Positions 11,801-20,465 of a DNA stretch of 64,000 nucleotides are shown here, in pieces (positions within the stretch are counted from its first letter, which is position 1; every line of letters begins with the position of its first letter). A program made the translations under genes and the position numbers. Below the pieces are notes generated by a model, which saw nothing but the letters and a program-made list of their open reading frames with translations, searched no databases and had not been told where the DNA came from. The DNA comes from Gammaproteobacteria bacterium UBA2810 (GTDB lineage Bacteria; Pseudomonadota; Gammaproteobacteria; Enterobacterales; Succinivibrionaceae), in the NCBI GenBank assembly GCA_002351705.1, contig DEHC01000069.1, positions 1 to 64,000 of the forward strand. The letters are read 5' to 3'.

Positions 11801-14366
11801 ATGAGCTTATGCTGCCAGGCAATTTGTTATAAAAATCACTCGGACAATCACTGACCCCCACATCAACACCTGATATGGAATACCCGAAATGCTGTGACGC
11901 ATAGCTGTCAGTGTAGTATCCATATGCGGTTACAAGTACTTTTGACTGATCCTCATTGAACCTGAGATGGTACTGGACAATTGCATCCTGATCATAGTCA
12001 GTGCCGTATGATGAATCCTCAAAGTTGATTCTGAACGACATGTCAATCGGATTGTGGTTCGTGCCGTACCTGACGAAATCCATGTAGAAGTCAACAATAC
12101 CGCACGTCTGAAAACGCTTCGTGCTCTTGTAATAATAACTGCCGCTTTCACTGATGTTTTTGCCGTTAAGGAGAGTTACGCATGCGGGGGCAATCTCAAC
12201 TTTCCTGCCCGAATCGGATACGATACTGAAACGCGGGACACTTGGCGCCATGGAAACCACAGTGGTAAGAAGAACGTTGTTAGTGTTGCTGATGCAGCCT
12301 CCATGGCCTTGCTTGCAGCCAGCCTTAATATCGGATACATCCGTGTCAGGCTGATTTCCTGCAGCAATAAGCGCAACGCCTGCTATTGAATAATCACCGA
12401 AGTCCGGGGCTCCCAGAGGAGCAAGACCTGCTACCTTCTCAAGATTTGTAACTTTCTTGAGCGTGACAATTCCGTTCAGATAGGATTCTGAATTTACATC
12501 CAGTGATGAGTTATAGTCTCCGGTCTGACCAATGAAATAGTTTCCTCCGTTGATTCCCTCAAGTTCTCCGATATTATGAACTGCGCCTGCAATGTCAAGA
12601 CCACCGGAATTCATGCTGACACCATTTTCCCATCTCTTCTGCTTTGAGACGTTGTCGAATGAATTGTCTTCCTCACTGAGAACCAGGTTTACCGCGTTCT
12701 GGCATTTTGAGTTATATACCGGCTCACCTGTTGTCTTGTCCTTGACAGCGTAGGGCGACTGAGCAGTTTTTACAGAAGCAACCGTAGAAGACTGATTGGT
12801 ATTCGAAAGGGATTCAGTGTCGACGTTCTGGGCGACGCCTTTGTTGAAGTAGCTGTAGCTGGCGAGCAGCATCGCTCCAAGAGGATTTCCCCACATGCTG
12901 CACTCTATGTTCTTGTCCCAAAACGGCTGATAAGTTGCGTACGAGCCGTCATGGCATTTATGAGTCTGGCCAGCGGACCACCAGAACTTCTCTTGAAAAT
13001 CCGAGATCATCAGGGAATTTATCGTTGAAAGCACGCCGCAGGCGGTGCCACCGGCGGTGTTGCAATCGACTCCGGCGGGAGCGGCAAAACTTCCGTCACT
13101 GTTGATTTCATCCTTTACATTGTGCACAGGTGAACGCAGCACGCCGGTATTGATGTTATTAAATCCATAATAACCGCTGGTAATGAGTCCGAACGAAGCT
13201 TCATTGTCATGGGCCCTCTGCTGAACCAGCCCCTCAGGAACATAGTAGGTCCCCATGTCTGATTTATATGGGTAGCAGACAGACTCGTCACGGACATAGC
13301 CGGTCGCCTTAAAACCAGGTGTGCTTTCTGAGGGGCAGGGGATAACGCGAATCTGCGCACTCTGCGTAACTTCCATCGCCTGGGTACCGCCATCCGGAGT
13401 ATCCATAGAGCTTTCCGACAGAATTCCATTTCCTGACTCGCGGCTTGCCCAGTTCCAAACCCATGCATGTTTTCTGAGGTAATCTGACTGCTCAGTGGCG
13501 CTTTTCTTTTCGCCCAGATACTCATAGCGCTCCAGCGAGCCTATGGGAAGTTCTGTACCAGTATGCTTAGGCTTAACGACAACAAATCTGTTTTCCCTCA
13601 CTCCAATGAAGGCGGAAGAGCCCTCGCTGAACGACGATGCGTCCTTTGAAGTCCCTGATGAGCAATTTGGATCGGTTGTTGCGCTGGCTGGCATAAAACT
13701 GCACAGCGTTGCTGGCGCGCCGGAAGCCAGCTTGTAATTGTCGTGGTAATAGGACGATACGATAGACTTGCCCCAGCTATGCGCGTCCGACGTTATGAAA
13801 GTGTGCCCAATTACTACATCATTCCCTACTTTAGGAAGTTTATTGTTAGGAGCAGGTTTGAAATCCGAATAATCCTGTCTTTCACCGCCTATCAAAACTT
13901 TCTTTACAGCATCCATACGGCTGGTAGTAACATAGTTAAGCAGGTTGCCGCTCCACATGTCTCCATCACAGTATCTGAATTCGAGACTCCTGCTGCCGTC
14001 TGAATACTGGCCGATCTTCGCAACGTTTACAGGAGAAAAGTAGCCTTCGATGGATATATACTTATAACAAAGGTTTGAATCAAATATTCCGTAATAGTTA
14101 ATCTCCGGCTTGAAGAAATAGTCAATCTTTCCATCACCGTCAATGTCGCTGGCATCGGTGTAGGATTCAGTGAACATGGTGTGATCCTTGCTCAGAATCA
14201 GCATTATGAGCATGGGGAGTTCACTGTTGCCGACATAGAGCGGCTTGGTGCCTATCTCAAGGTCCTTCGTTGCAATAGAATCATCCGAGAGCGCCGGAAA
14301 CGCGCTTAGTCCCGCAAGCATTGCGAGAACAATGCCGGCAGACTTATTAAGTTTTGCCTTAAACAT
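8844..14366 (-). CDS. pilY1: Giant PilY1-type pilus tip adhesin / assembly protein
   Basis: Type IV pilus tip-associated protein; family members prime pilus assembly with the minor pilins and mediate adhesion and surface sensing. The start is the ATG at 14366 (GAGG 10 bases upstream), which begins a clear signal peptide (residues 1-27, ending AFPALS). The product is 1840 residues against roughly 1000-1200 for well-studied homologues. Residues 30-90 match the subgroup with DASDIDGDGKIDYF and a following YYGIFD segment. The C-terminal beta-propeller (about 1240-1750) holds the calcium-site pattern DDDQDGNPD (1505-1513) followed by YAGDLHGNMYRL. Two RGD motifs lie at 1214-1216 and 1641-1643. No MIDAS DxSGS motif was found. 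It is the last gene of the minor-pilin operon. Confidence 0.9.
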   Translation of the reverse strand: MFKAKLNKSAGIVLAMLAGLSAFPALSDDSIATKDLEIGTKPLYVGNSELPMLIMLILSKDHTMFTESYTDASDIDGDGKIDYFFKPEINYYGIFDSNLCYKYISIEGYFSPVNVAKIGQYSDGSRSLEFRYCDGDMWSGNLLNYVTTSRMDAVKKVLIGGERQDYSDFKPAPNNKLPKVGNDVVIGHTFITSDAHSWGKSIVSSYYHDNYKLASGAPATLCSFMPASATTDPNCSSGTSKDASSFSEGSSAFIGVRENRFVVVKPKHTGTELPIGSLERYEYLGEKKSATEQSDYLRKHAWVWNWASRESGNGILSESSMDTPDGGTQAMEVTQSAQIRVIPCPSESTPGFKATGYVRDESVCYPYKSDMGTYYVPEGLVQQRAHDNEASFGLITSGYYGFNNINTGVLRSPVHNVKDEINSDGSFAAPAGVDCNTAGGTACGVLSTINSLMISDFQEKFWWSAGQTHKCHDGSYATYQPFWDKNIECSMWGNPLGAMLLASYSYFNKGVAQNVDTESLSNTNQSSTVASVKTAQSPYAVKDKTTGEPVYNSKCQNAVNLVLSEEDNSFDNVSKQKRWENGVSMNSGGLDIAGAVHNIGELEGINGGNYFIGQTGDYNSSLDVNSESYLNGIVTLKKVTNLEKVAGLAPLGAPDFGDYSIAGVALIAAGNQPDTDVSDIKAGCKQGHGGCISNTNNVLLTTVVSMAPSVPRFSIVSDSGRKVEIAPACVTLLNGKNISESGSYYYKSTKRFQTCGIVDFYMDFVRYGTNHNPIDMSFRINFEDSSYGTDYDQDAIVQYHLRFNEDQSKVLVTAYGYYTDSYASQHFGYSISGVDVGVSDCPSDFYNKLPGSISSCHYNWGKSTFFDIAKSLNGKKNSSGTRFPFIGVDQLGIDKQRNPDGSLVQVVEYNRGQKVRYNYDDNGTVKFVTGNIGDCRSVSDVNAGVFLPYMNFSGYCQPEVTRQFDVLADSGKSQFLPPPSLLAAKYGYGKIQTLKLNTVTGFEEPSNYYYVNDASKLASQLKSAMDSIREGKRRVSTAASFSSTNIVATGDGGTNSNYFQASFEEQNWTGELISYKVQVEDGETKIKSNAQRWRAGKSLFAQLGYIQGNYDASSNASLTGSFDSSKRNIFIEDRNGFLHLFKYCDSAAAADESSDADTSVDKTPAADGDLRCINHDMYEKFLAGNSKALGLSQFIKGDVTAQNDIVSRFVEYMRGDRSFETDEDKQITDDVKAQIDGLGYTDEFRGFRSRGSTTLYDALNPTTLIGDISSATPVYGTDSKGNAFVIFGANDGMIHVVSDKTGEELLAIIPYNMADKLSHLADPSFVSEHTQYVDGTITVSSYKAGQSGRRVLALGTYGNGAKGGYALDISDLSDVVNESGHIQPLTDTAKIQSFLKWEFDDTNNPFVGKIMRAPKVFAYKSDEADAKTRLYAVYGNGYNSIADKGGPALIFVDVLSGKFANTIYADEETLSGSTSSYSLYANLWDGGDYTNGNYKDGMSEPTLFDDDQDGNPDVIYAGDLHGNMYRLSLRKAIANDDGSGYTYSHGKLSVEGAGLEGNHRSMLNGMITASDLKRLAVCTDEKGHRLSITTAPAVINRGTLGASGVVNKTVMWGTGRYLVSNIDNKYNKSEPVNSIWMINDRGDSSESINRNSSVYVSTMDYAGVDHSGLLADYDRTKLRKLDTPVCRAKSGACTDGWILDLTPIYYGNTLMNGGEKVAFNPAEAFDRFIVNTLVPTSDPCSESAESYQYVLNPTTMKIDNVSDSASDTSNQRRFDHTATDVTIAYSSVRGRTNVIAVSAVDSSALKNDESETESSKKTTVTDVGRMATSYQVLIDNEKPW

Positions 14367-14386
14367 AATCACAGAGCCTCGCTTTA

Positions 14387-14848
14387 TTACCAGCATCCTG
14401 CAGTAGTATTAGAGCCGACCAGGGACTTCTTGGTCCCGTCCTTATAGAGTATCAGCACATCGCAGTCATCCTTGCCTGCATCCCTGGATCTTACGAATGC
14501 CTTGATTGCGTAGTTATGGGAAACTTCACCTTTTGCGCCGTCTGTGCCGTCGCCGCCGCATGATGAGGTCGGTTCAGGATTGGAAATTGAAGCATAGGTT
14601 TCGACACATGCCCTGTCATACATTTTCCCGGTAAACCGGCTGCTCAGATCCGCCTCAAAATATTTATGCTTGAGCGAGTAATACTGCTCCTCGTCCTGCT
14701 GTATTTTGAACATCTCAGTCTGGGCATCCTGCCTTTTCGCCTGCCTTGAGTATCTGCCGTAGGCAGGAACTGCAATGGCGGCAAGGATGGCTATCATAAG
14801 AATGACAATCATCAATTCAACGAGGGTAAAACCTGAATTCCTTTTCAT
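14387..14848 (-). CDS. pilE: Type IV minor pilin PilE
   Basis: Minor pilin with a class III prepilin signal: MKRNSG is cut before FTLVELMIVILMIAILAAIAVPAYGRYSRQ, with Glu5 of the mature protein present. The 153-residue protein continues with a soluble domain containing four cysteines, two near the C-terminus typical of the pilin disulfide loop. The start is the ATG at 14848, with AGGAG 6 bases upstream; the frame remains open further upstream but without a ribosome site. It lies between pilX and pilY1, whereas in Pseudomonas pilE follows pilY1. Confidence 0.85.
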   Translation of the reverse strand: MKRNSGFTLVELMIVILMIAILAAIAVPAYGRYSRQAKRQDAQTEMFKIQQDEEQYYSLKHKYFEADLSSRFTGKMYDRACVETYASISNPEPTSSCGGDGTDGAKGEVSHNYAIKAFVRSRDAGKDDCDVLILYKDGTKKSLVGSNTTAGCW

Positions 14849-14861
14849 AATCTTCTCCTTG

Positions 14862-15563
14862 CTAGAAACGCTTGTTCCGGGTGCCGTCAGATGAGCCTGC
14901 CACTTTCGGTGTCTCATCGACTTCGATGTCTTTTTTGCATGACACAGGAACCTTTACGTATTCCTGCAGGTAAGTCCGGCTTCCTGACGCATCGAGCCCT
15001 CTCGATGTTACCCTGTACCACTGCCATCCCGGCTGTCCGTCATCACGGCAGTCCAGCGCCATCCATTCGACACGGTAAATGGCACGCTCCTCGGTCTTAT
15101 CGAACAGAACATTGTTGTCTCCGCCTGTGACTGAGATCTTCGGTTTTACTGTATTGGCTACGTTGAATACATGAACATCCCAGCCTGTACCTTTCTTCCA
15201 GCCGTTGAAGTTCTGAGGCTTGTCGCCGTCGTAAAGCCACCAGTAGCAGTGCTTTTCATTTGATGAGCAGTCCGGGTAGTCAGCAACAGCATTCGGATCA
15301 TTCTCGTAACCGTTTGGGAAGAGCAGCGTCAGATCTATCTGGCTGCTTTCGGCCTGGCGGGATGAAAGCGACTGGTTGCCTGCATTAAGAGCCGATATGG
15401 CAAGATTGTAGCTGACGAGGCTTCTCCCCTGGCTGCTGGTTACCTGATTGCTGACTACTGCGACTTTGCAGACGAAGGCCGCAATTATACCGACCACTAC
15501 AATTACCCCGAGTGCGGCTACTAGCGCGACGCCTGACTCATGAGCTTTTCTACTTCTAATCAT
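14862..15563 (-). CDS. pilX: Type IV minor pilin PilX
   Basis: Minor pilin of the tip complex. The N-terminus ESGVALVAALGVIVVVGIIAAF is a prepilin-like helix cut after Gly11. The position corresponding to Glu5 is alanine, which is the pattern of PilX/GspK-type subunits that cap the minor-pilin complex. The soluble part (233 residues in total) has aspartate-rich loops and paired cysteines. Its ATG overlaps the pilW stop by four bases (ATGA), indicating coupling. Assignment is by N-terminus and order (V-W-X). Confidence 0.8.
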   Translation of the reverse strand: MIRSRKAHESGVALVAALGVIVVVGIIAAFVCKVAVVSNQVTSSQGRSLVSYNLAISALNAGNQSLSSRQAESSQIDLTLLFPNGYENDPNAVADYPDCSSNEKHCYWWLYDGDKPQNFNGWKKGTGWDVHVFNVANTVKPKISVTGGDNNVLFDKTEERAIYRVEWMALDCRDDGQPGWQWYRVTSRGLDASGSRTYLQEYVKVPVSCKKDIEVDETPKVAGSSDGTRNKRF

Positions 15564-16567
15564 TCATAGCCTCCGTTCCTGAGAAAGGCCTCATTCGCAA
15601 TAATCTGGCGCACCCTTGAATCGCTGGGGATATCCCAAAGCTCCGTCTCGTCAGACCACGGCAAATATGTTTCGTCCCCGGTTTCCTGGACTTTCTGTCC
15701 GGAATCCTCTGATTGAAGCATTACATACCTGACGGCACCGATGCCTTTATCCCATCTGGAAGAGCTGCTGATGCTCAAACCGTCCCTGATTTTGTCATAT
15801 GTCCTGTAGCCGCATGAATTGCCTGTTCCGCCTGAGGCTGATGCGCATACGTATAGCCTGATGCTGAGCTTGTCTATATTGCGTTCCAGCACGTAGGCCT
15901 GAGGGTTGTTTTTCTGTCCGTTATCATACACAGTCTCGCATATCAGGTCAGAACTTTTATCCCCATCTCCTTCATGTGGCCTGAGCGAAAGTCTGACCAC
16001 CACCTCGTGGCTGTTGTCGATTGACTCACCGGAACATATAAAAGACCTGTTGTCAGCGTAATTGCCAGCAGGATTTCCGAGGACTTCTCTGATTTTCTCC
16101 TTTAACTTCGACCTGCCGGCAATGACGGTCGGGTCATTTACCACGGGGAACTGATCATCAATGCTTGAGCCCGCGTAATGCACGTATATCCTTGGCGATG
16201 CTTTTCCGTAATTGTCTGTTCCGGCATAGTCCACACATATATCCCGCCAGACTGTACTGCCGTCTGCGGTGTCTGCAGTGACCTTGCTGATTGTGCACGC
16301 GCTGTCAGACCTGCGGAACTGGATTAAAGACTCTCTTTTGTATCTTCTTATGAAACCTGCAAAGCCTGCCTGGTTAAGGTAGTTAAGCATGGCATTGTTC
16401 GCATTCATCACCCTTCTGTTGCCCTGCTCGTTGCTTGCAACGTTCAGATATGTCCGCTGAGTGTTTACAAGAAACGAATACAGACCGAGTACGATGACGG
16501 TAGCGATACCCAGGGCTATCATTAGCTCTATCAGGGTGAATCCTTTTACTGCTTCTACTCTCTTCAT
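15560..16567 (-). CDS. pilW: Type IV minor pilin PilW
   Basis: Minor pilin of 335 residues, the long size typical of PilW. The prepilin site is VKG|FTLIELMIALG (cleavage after Gly9) with Glu5 retained. The body contains several cysteines and the long loops usual for PilW. It starts four bases after the pilV stop and overlaps pilX, in the same order as the Pseudomonas fimU-pilVWXY1E cluster. Confidence 0.85.
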   Translation of the reverse strand: MKRVEAVKGFTLIELMIALGIATVIVLGLYSFLVNTQRTYLNVASNEQGNRRVMNANNAMLNYLNQAGFAGFIRRYKRESLIQFRRSDSACTISKVTADTADGSTVWRDICVDYAGTDNYGKASPRIYVHYAGSSIDDQFPVVNDPTVIAGRSKLKEKIREVLGNPAGNYADNRSFICSGESIDNSHEVVVRLSLRPHEGDGDKSSDLICETVYDNGQKNNPQAYVLERNIDKLSIRLYVCASASGGTGNSCGYRTYDKIRDGLSISSSSRWDKGIGAVRYVMLQSEDSGQKVQETGDETYLPWSDETELWDIPSDSRVRQIIANEAFLRNGGYE

Positions 16568-16571
16568 TTGA

Positions 16572-17315
16572 TCAGTACCCCAGCATTACAGTAACTGTTG
16601 AATATGTCCCTTCTGACAGATGCGTGCTGTCATTCCCCTCCGCACGCTTTTTGACAGATTCTGCAATATCGTTTCTGTAACCAGATACTGTAGTTGCCAT
16701 AGCGTCTGCTGGCCCGTCATTGAATTTAAAACAGCCTTTTTCGTCAGATTTTGTCTCAGCACCGAATGGCATCCTGAATATAGTCAGTTCCGCAACATAC
16801 GGACCGTCACTCCCTGATGCGGAAGACGGCAGGCTATTGCCGTCCGCATTCTTCAGCTCTGACTTGCTTATTATTGCAATAAATGAAACCTTCTGTCCGG
16901 GATCTGAAGCCACAGCCGCCTTATACCAGGTATCAATAGAGTCTGTCAGAGTCTTGTAATCAGAAGTTCTATTGCGGTCGCTTATTTCAGTGCAGCGGTC
17001 GTTGCTGTGAATAACAATGGAGTCACTGTTTCCGATAGCCATTTTTAACGGTGAGTCATAGGCTCCTTTAACAATATTGGTATTCACTATTTCAGCGCCG
17101 CTCAGAGTGTCAATAAGCTCTGCCAGTCCGTACAGCCTTACCGTCGATTCTGTCTGACCGCGTGTCTTGTTCATGGTTGACGAGCTGTAGACAAGAAGCG
17201 AGCAGATCGAGAACAGGACAATTGATATAAGCATCATTGCAACAAGCACTTCGATAAGGTTAAAGCCCTGCTGCCTTCCCCTTCCTGCCTTGCATATTAT
17301 TTCTGAATTCTTCAT
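16572..17315 (-). CDS. pilV: Type IV minor pilin PilV
   Basis: Minor pilin with prepilin motif QQG|FNLIEVLVAMMLISIVLFSICSLLVY; Glu5 is present. I chose the ATG at 17315; an in-frame GTG at 17327 is possible, but neither has a strong ribosome site. The soluble region shows no other recognisable motif. Position between the FimT/U-type gene and pilW supports the assignment. Confidence 0.8.
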   Translation of the reverse strand: MKNSEIICKAGRGRQQGFNLIEVLVAMMLISIVLFSICSLLVYSSSTMNKTRGQTESTVRLYGLAELIDTLSGAEIVNTNIVKGAYDSPLKMAIGNSDSIVIHSNDRCTEISDRNRTSDYKTLTDSIDTWYKAAVASDPGQKVSFIAIISKSELKNADGNSLPSSASGSDGPYVAELTIFRMPFGAETKSDEKGCFKFNDGPADAMATTVSGYRNDIAESVKKRAEGNDSTHLSEGTYSTVTVMLGY

Positions 17316-17332
17316 AGCATTTACCACTCAAC

Positions 17333-18025
17333 TCAACTTCCGCAGGCTTTCACAATTGCATTTGAGCAGGGGCTGTCACTGCTCTCGCATGCCTTAGCAG
17401 CGGCGTCACGGCACTTGCCGACTGTGCACTCGCCGTTCTGGACATCGCCGGCCCGATGAATGAGCACGAATTTGCACATCCTGAAGCCGTCATGCTTTGC
17501 CGCAAACACCAGATGTTCAGCATCAGTGTTGTATGGAATAACCCGGCCGTTGGACATGAAGTCAATCCTTTTCCCGCCTCCGGTAAGTGTTACCGGATAC
17601 CGGCCGCCAATCTCGTTGATACTGGTGACCATCGGAGTAAAGACAATGTCATCGCCTTCCTTGACTGCCATGGCCTCAACGGTGTACCAGCCGTACTTCC
17701 AGTCAGCGCCGGTGACGTTGCAGGTCTGCTCGTCGGTATTCAGCGTTTTGCCCTCTTTCAGAACATCAACCATGCCGGAGAACCCTGCGCACAGCCTTGC
17801 CTTGTGGGAGCCGGTCTTCGCGGCCTGCTTTGCTGTGTTAACTCCAAGCACCATGTTGTAGCGATAGCTGTCAAAGAGAGCTGTCTCCTTATACTGGCGG
17901 TACGAGTGAAACGCAACTGTTGCGAGAATGCCGGCAATGATCAGCACTGTCAGTACTTCCATCAGTGTGTAGCCGGATTGCCTTCCTGGCCTTCCTTTTT
18001 CCTTCAAGTATCTATCAGTACGCAT
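17333..18025 (-). CDS. FimT/FimU-type minor pilin, first gene of operon
   Basis: A 230-residue pilin-like protein with a long basic leader (17 residues) and the cleavage site SG|YTLMEVLTVLIIAGILATVAFHSYRQY, retaining Glu5. The mature start is tyrosine instead of phenylalanine. The soluble domain has several cysteines, clustered at the C-terminus (CRDAAAKACESSDSPC). The ATG at 18025 has AGAAGG 8 bases upstream; a GTG three codons earlier directly abuts that site and is less likely. Whether it corresponds to FimU, FimT or another PilE-like subunit cannot be decided by eye. Confidence 0.7.
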   Translation of the reverse strand: MRTDRYLKEKGRPGRQSGYTLMEVLTVLIIAGILATVAFHSYRQYKETALFDSYRYNMVLGVNTAKQAAKTGSHKARLCAGFSGMVDVLKEGKTLNTDEQTCNVTGADWKYGWYTVEAMAVKEGDDIVFTPMVTSINEIGGRYPVTLTGGGKRIDFMSNGRVIPYNTDAEHLVFAAKHDGFRMCKFVLIHRAGDVQNGECTVGKCRDAAAKACESSDSPCSNAIVKACGS

Positions 18026-18088
18026 AGCCTGCACCTTCTATCCTAGGGCCGTCTGCATCCTGTGAGGCCCGTACAAAATATTTTTGAC

Positions 18089-18150
18089 ATTTTACTCCAC
18101 AGGCAGGCAACCACATCAGTCTCTAATCAAATAATGTGAGCGTGATCACG
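18089..18150 (-). promoter_or_regulatory. Candidate promoter and CRP/Vfr-like site of minor-pilin operon
   Basis: TGTGAGCGTGATCACG at 18135-18150 matches the CRP/Vfr consensus TGTGA-N6-TCACA in nine of ten positions. A minus-strand -10 like TAAAAT lies at 18089-18094. The implied start (about 18082) places the site centre near -61, the spacing of a class I CRP site. No good -35 box is present, consistent with activator dependence. Vfr control of pilus genes is known in Pseudomonas; its use here is inference. Confidence 0.5.
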
Positions 18151-18279
18151 GATATTTTTCGATTAATAGATGATCAGAGGCGGCCTTCGGTGAATAAATC
18201 CCGTAACAGGAAGGACCGTCGGAAATTCCACCGCTGCATGGATTTCTGTCGGAACGGCCATACGTCATTATGGTGCATT

Positions 18280-19416
18280 TCAGTCGTGCTGCAGATTCTC
18301 CGGTATCGGCAGAACCCTGGGCAGCGGTCTCGGTGCGCCGCCCTGCCTCGATTTGTACATTTTAAGCTGGTAAACGTATGCCAGGACCTGCGCGACTGCC
18401 GCGAAAAGCCCTTCCGGAATCTCAGTGTCAAGCTTCCCGTTGTAGTAAAGCGACCGCGCAAGCGGAGGAGCCTCTATGATGGGAACGTCATATTCCCTCG
18501 CGATTTCCCTGATCTTGAAGGCGATCTCATCGACTCCCATAGCAGCTATGTGCGGGGCCGAGTGGGGCTTGTCCCGCTCGTAGATGATTGCCACGCTGTA
18601 GTGTGTAGGGTTCGTGACCACTACATCGGCCTTCGGGACATTCGCCATCATCCTGCGGTTCGCCATCTGGTACTGGAGCTGTCTGATGCGGTTCTTGACC
18701 TCAGGCTTCCCCTCGGTATCCTTCATCTCGTCCTTGATTTCCTGCTTGGTCATCTTTAGCTCGTTGATATGGTGCCATTTCTGGTACGGGACATCTATAA
18801 GGACTATCGGGATCATGGCGCAGACGACGCCTATCAGGATTTTGAAGAATATCCCCATTGCCTCGCTCTGCGCCTCAGGCATCACAAGCGAGGGAAGAGT
18901 CATGATTGACTCGAACTCCAGCTTTATGAAGATGTACGCCCCTGCCCCGATGCAGACAACCTTGAGCACAGACTTCACAAGCTCCACTATGCTCTGCATG
19001 CTGAAGATGCGCTTGATGCCGGACAGAGGGTTAATTCTCTGGAACTTCGGCATCAGCCCCTCCTGCGAGAAGCTGAGCCCTCCTATGGCTATTGAGCCTA
19101 TAAGCGCGCAGACGAAGACAACAGCCCCGTAGCAGATAACAGGAAGCGCTATTTCGATTATCACTCTGGTGAAAACCCGGACCATCGCGGTCGGATCGAA
19201 GAACGTCTCCCTCCTTGCCCCGAAGGTCTCGTTGAATATAGTTCTGAACGCCGAGACAAACCAGCCGGAGAATATGGCGAGCCCTGCGACTCCGCCGAGA
19301 AGCACTGCGAAGGACTGCGCCTCCCTGGAGCGCGGGATCTGGCCTTTTTCCCTTGCCTGCTGCAGCCGCCGGTCGGTCGGCTGTTCGGTCTTTTCCTGCC
19401 CGTCGGATTCTGCCAT
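18280..19416 (-). CDS. flhB: Flagellar export switch protein FlhB
   Basis: Membrane component of the flagellar type III export gate that switches substrate from rod/hook to filament. The 378-residue protein has an N-terminal polar tail, four membrane segments, and a cytoplasmic domain with the self-cleavage motif NPTH at Asn269-Pro270, the same numbering as in Salmonella. Its ATG overlaps the fliR stop (TGATG), so it ends the fliKLMNOPQR-flhB operon. flhA is not downstream; the minor-pilin operon follows instead after 254 bases. Confidence 0.97.
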   Translation of the reverse strand: MAESDGQEKTEQPTDRRLQQAREKGQIPRSREAQSFAVLLGGVAGLAIFSGWFVSAFRTIFNETFGARRETFFDPTAMVRVFTRVIIEIALPVICYGAVVFVCALIGSIAIGGLSFSQEGLMPKFQRINPLSGIKRIFSMQSIVELVKSVLKVVCIGAGAYIFIKLEFESIMTLPSLVMPEAQSEAMGIFFKILIGVVCAMIPIVLIDVPYQKWHHINELKMTKQEIKDEMKDTEGKPEVKNRIRQLQYQMANRRMMANVPKADVVVTNPTHYSVAIIYERDKPHSAPHIAAMGVDEIAFKIREIAREYDVPIIEAPPLARSLYYNGKLDTEIPEGLFAAVAQVLAYVYQLKMYKSRQGGAPRPLPRVLPIPENLQHD

Positions 19417-20195
19417 CAGAGCGCTCCTGTCACCGTGCCTATCAGGCTCTGCACCCGCGACCAGAGTGACGAGAAGTGCGAGAGAAAGCCGGTTACTGTC
19501 AGCCAGAGAACCATAATGCCCAGGATCATGCTCACCGCGAATCCCATGCTGAAAATGTTGAGCTGCGGCGCAGCGCGGGTCATGATGCCGAAGGTGAAGT
19601 TAATCACCAGCATCGCGACAATCGAGGCGAGAGCGAACGATACGGCGGCCTGGAACATCACACCGAGGAACATTGCCATCTCCATCCAGGATGAGGGCGA
19701 AAGAAGGTAAAGCCCGGGAGGCAGCGTTATGAAGCTCTCCCTCGTCATAGAAATCACGGCGATGTGACCGTCAATGCTGAGGAACACCAGCGCGCAGAGA
19801 GTCGAGAAGAACTGCCCCACGACCGGGACGCTCTCGCCGTTCACCGGATCCATGAAAGCGGCGAAGCCGAGTCCGGTCTGCATGGCGACCACGCTTCCTG
19901 CAAGGACGAAGGTCTGCGACAGGAACTCCGTCGCGAAGCCGATGAGGATGCCGATGAGAGCCTCACGGATCGTGACGAGGAACCCCGGCAGGCTCATAAT
20001 CTCAAAAGGCAGATTCTGCAGAGGCAGGAGCGGCACGACAGCAGCGGTTACCGCGACCGAGAATACCAGGCGGATGAAGGTCGGCATCATCCTCGTCCCG
20101 AAGACCACCATGACCATCATCATGGAGGAGAGCCGGACAAAAGGCCAGAAATACGAGGCTATGAGCGACGAGAGGTATTCAAACGCAATAGCCAC
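19416..20195 (-). CDS. fliR: Flagellar export gate protein FliR
   Basis: Integral membrane protein of the FliPQR export channel. The 259-residue chain is almost entirely hydrophobic, with about six membrane segments and the family pattern PxxxRxxxxxxxAP-like early region (ILPTFIRLVFSVAVTAAVVPL). It starts with GTG overlapping the last base of the fliQ stop, and its own stop overlaps flhB, showing tight coupling. Confidence 0.96.
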   Translation of the reverse strand: MAIAFEYLSSLIASYFWPFVRLSSMMMVMVVFGTRMMPTFIRLVFSVAVTAAVVPLLPLQNLPFEIMSLPGFLVTIREALIGILIGFATEFLSQTFVLAGSVVAMQTGLGFAAFMDPVNGESVPVVGQFFSTLCALVFLSIDGHIAVISMTRESFITLPPGLYLLSPSSWMEMAMFLGVMFQAAVSFALASIVAMLVINFTFGIMTRAAPQLNIFSMGFAVSMILGIMVLWLTVTGFLSHFSSLWSRVQSLIGTVTGAL

Positions 20196-20464
20196 TATCC
20201 GGTCACCTCCGGTATTGCCCTGATGATCTCGTAGAAGAAGTCCATCAGGGTCTGGAGACCCCAGTTTACTCCGAGCGCAAGCGCAAGGAGCGTCACAAGA
20301 AGCCTCGGGAGGAAGCTCAGGGTCTGCTCGTTGATGGAGGTCGTGGCCTGGAATACTGACACAAGAAGTCCGACTATGAGGCTCGGGAGTATTGCCGCCG
20401 ACACCAGGAGCGACACTACGCCGAATGTCCTTCTTATAATGTCCACATACCCTTCAGGTCCCAT
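20195..20464 (-). CDS. fliQ: Flagellar export gate protein FliQ
   Basis: Small (89-residue) two-helix membrane protein of the FliPQR channel. It shows the conserved LLxSFxxG-like pattern and the core motif FQATTSINEQTLSFLPRL, typical of FliQ. It begins one base after the fliP stop and shares a base with fliR. Confidence 0.96.
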   Translation of the reverse strand: MGPEGYVDIIRRTFGVVSLLVSAAILPSLIVGLLVSVFQATTSINEQTLSFLPRLLVTLLALALGVNWGLQTLMDFFYEIIRAIPEVTG

Positions 20465-20465
20465 G

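Noticed and set aside
8844..18034. Possibility that the pilin genes belong to a type II secretion (Gsp) system
   Set aside because: The presence of pilY1, pilW/V/X/E order and a separate PilMN-O-P-Q operon in the same window points to type IV pili; no gsp genes are seen.
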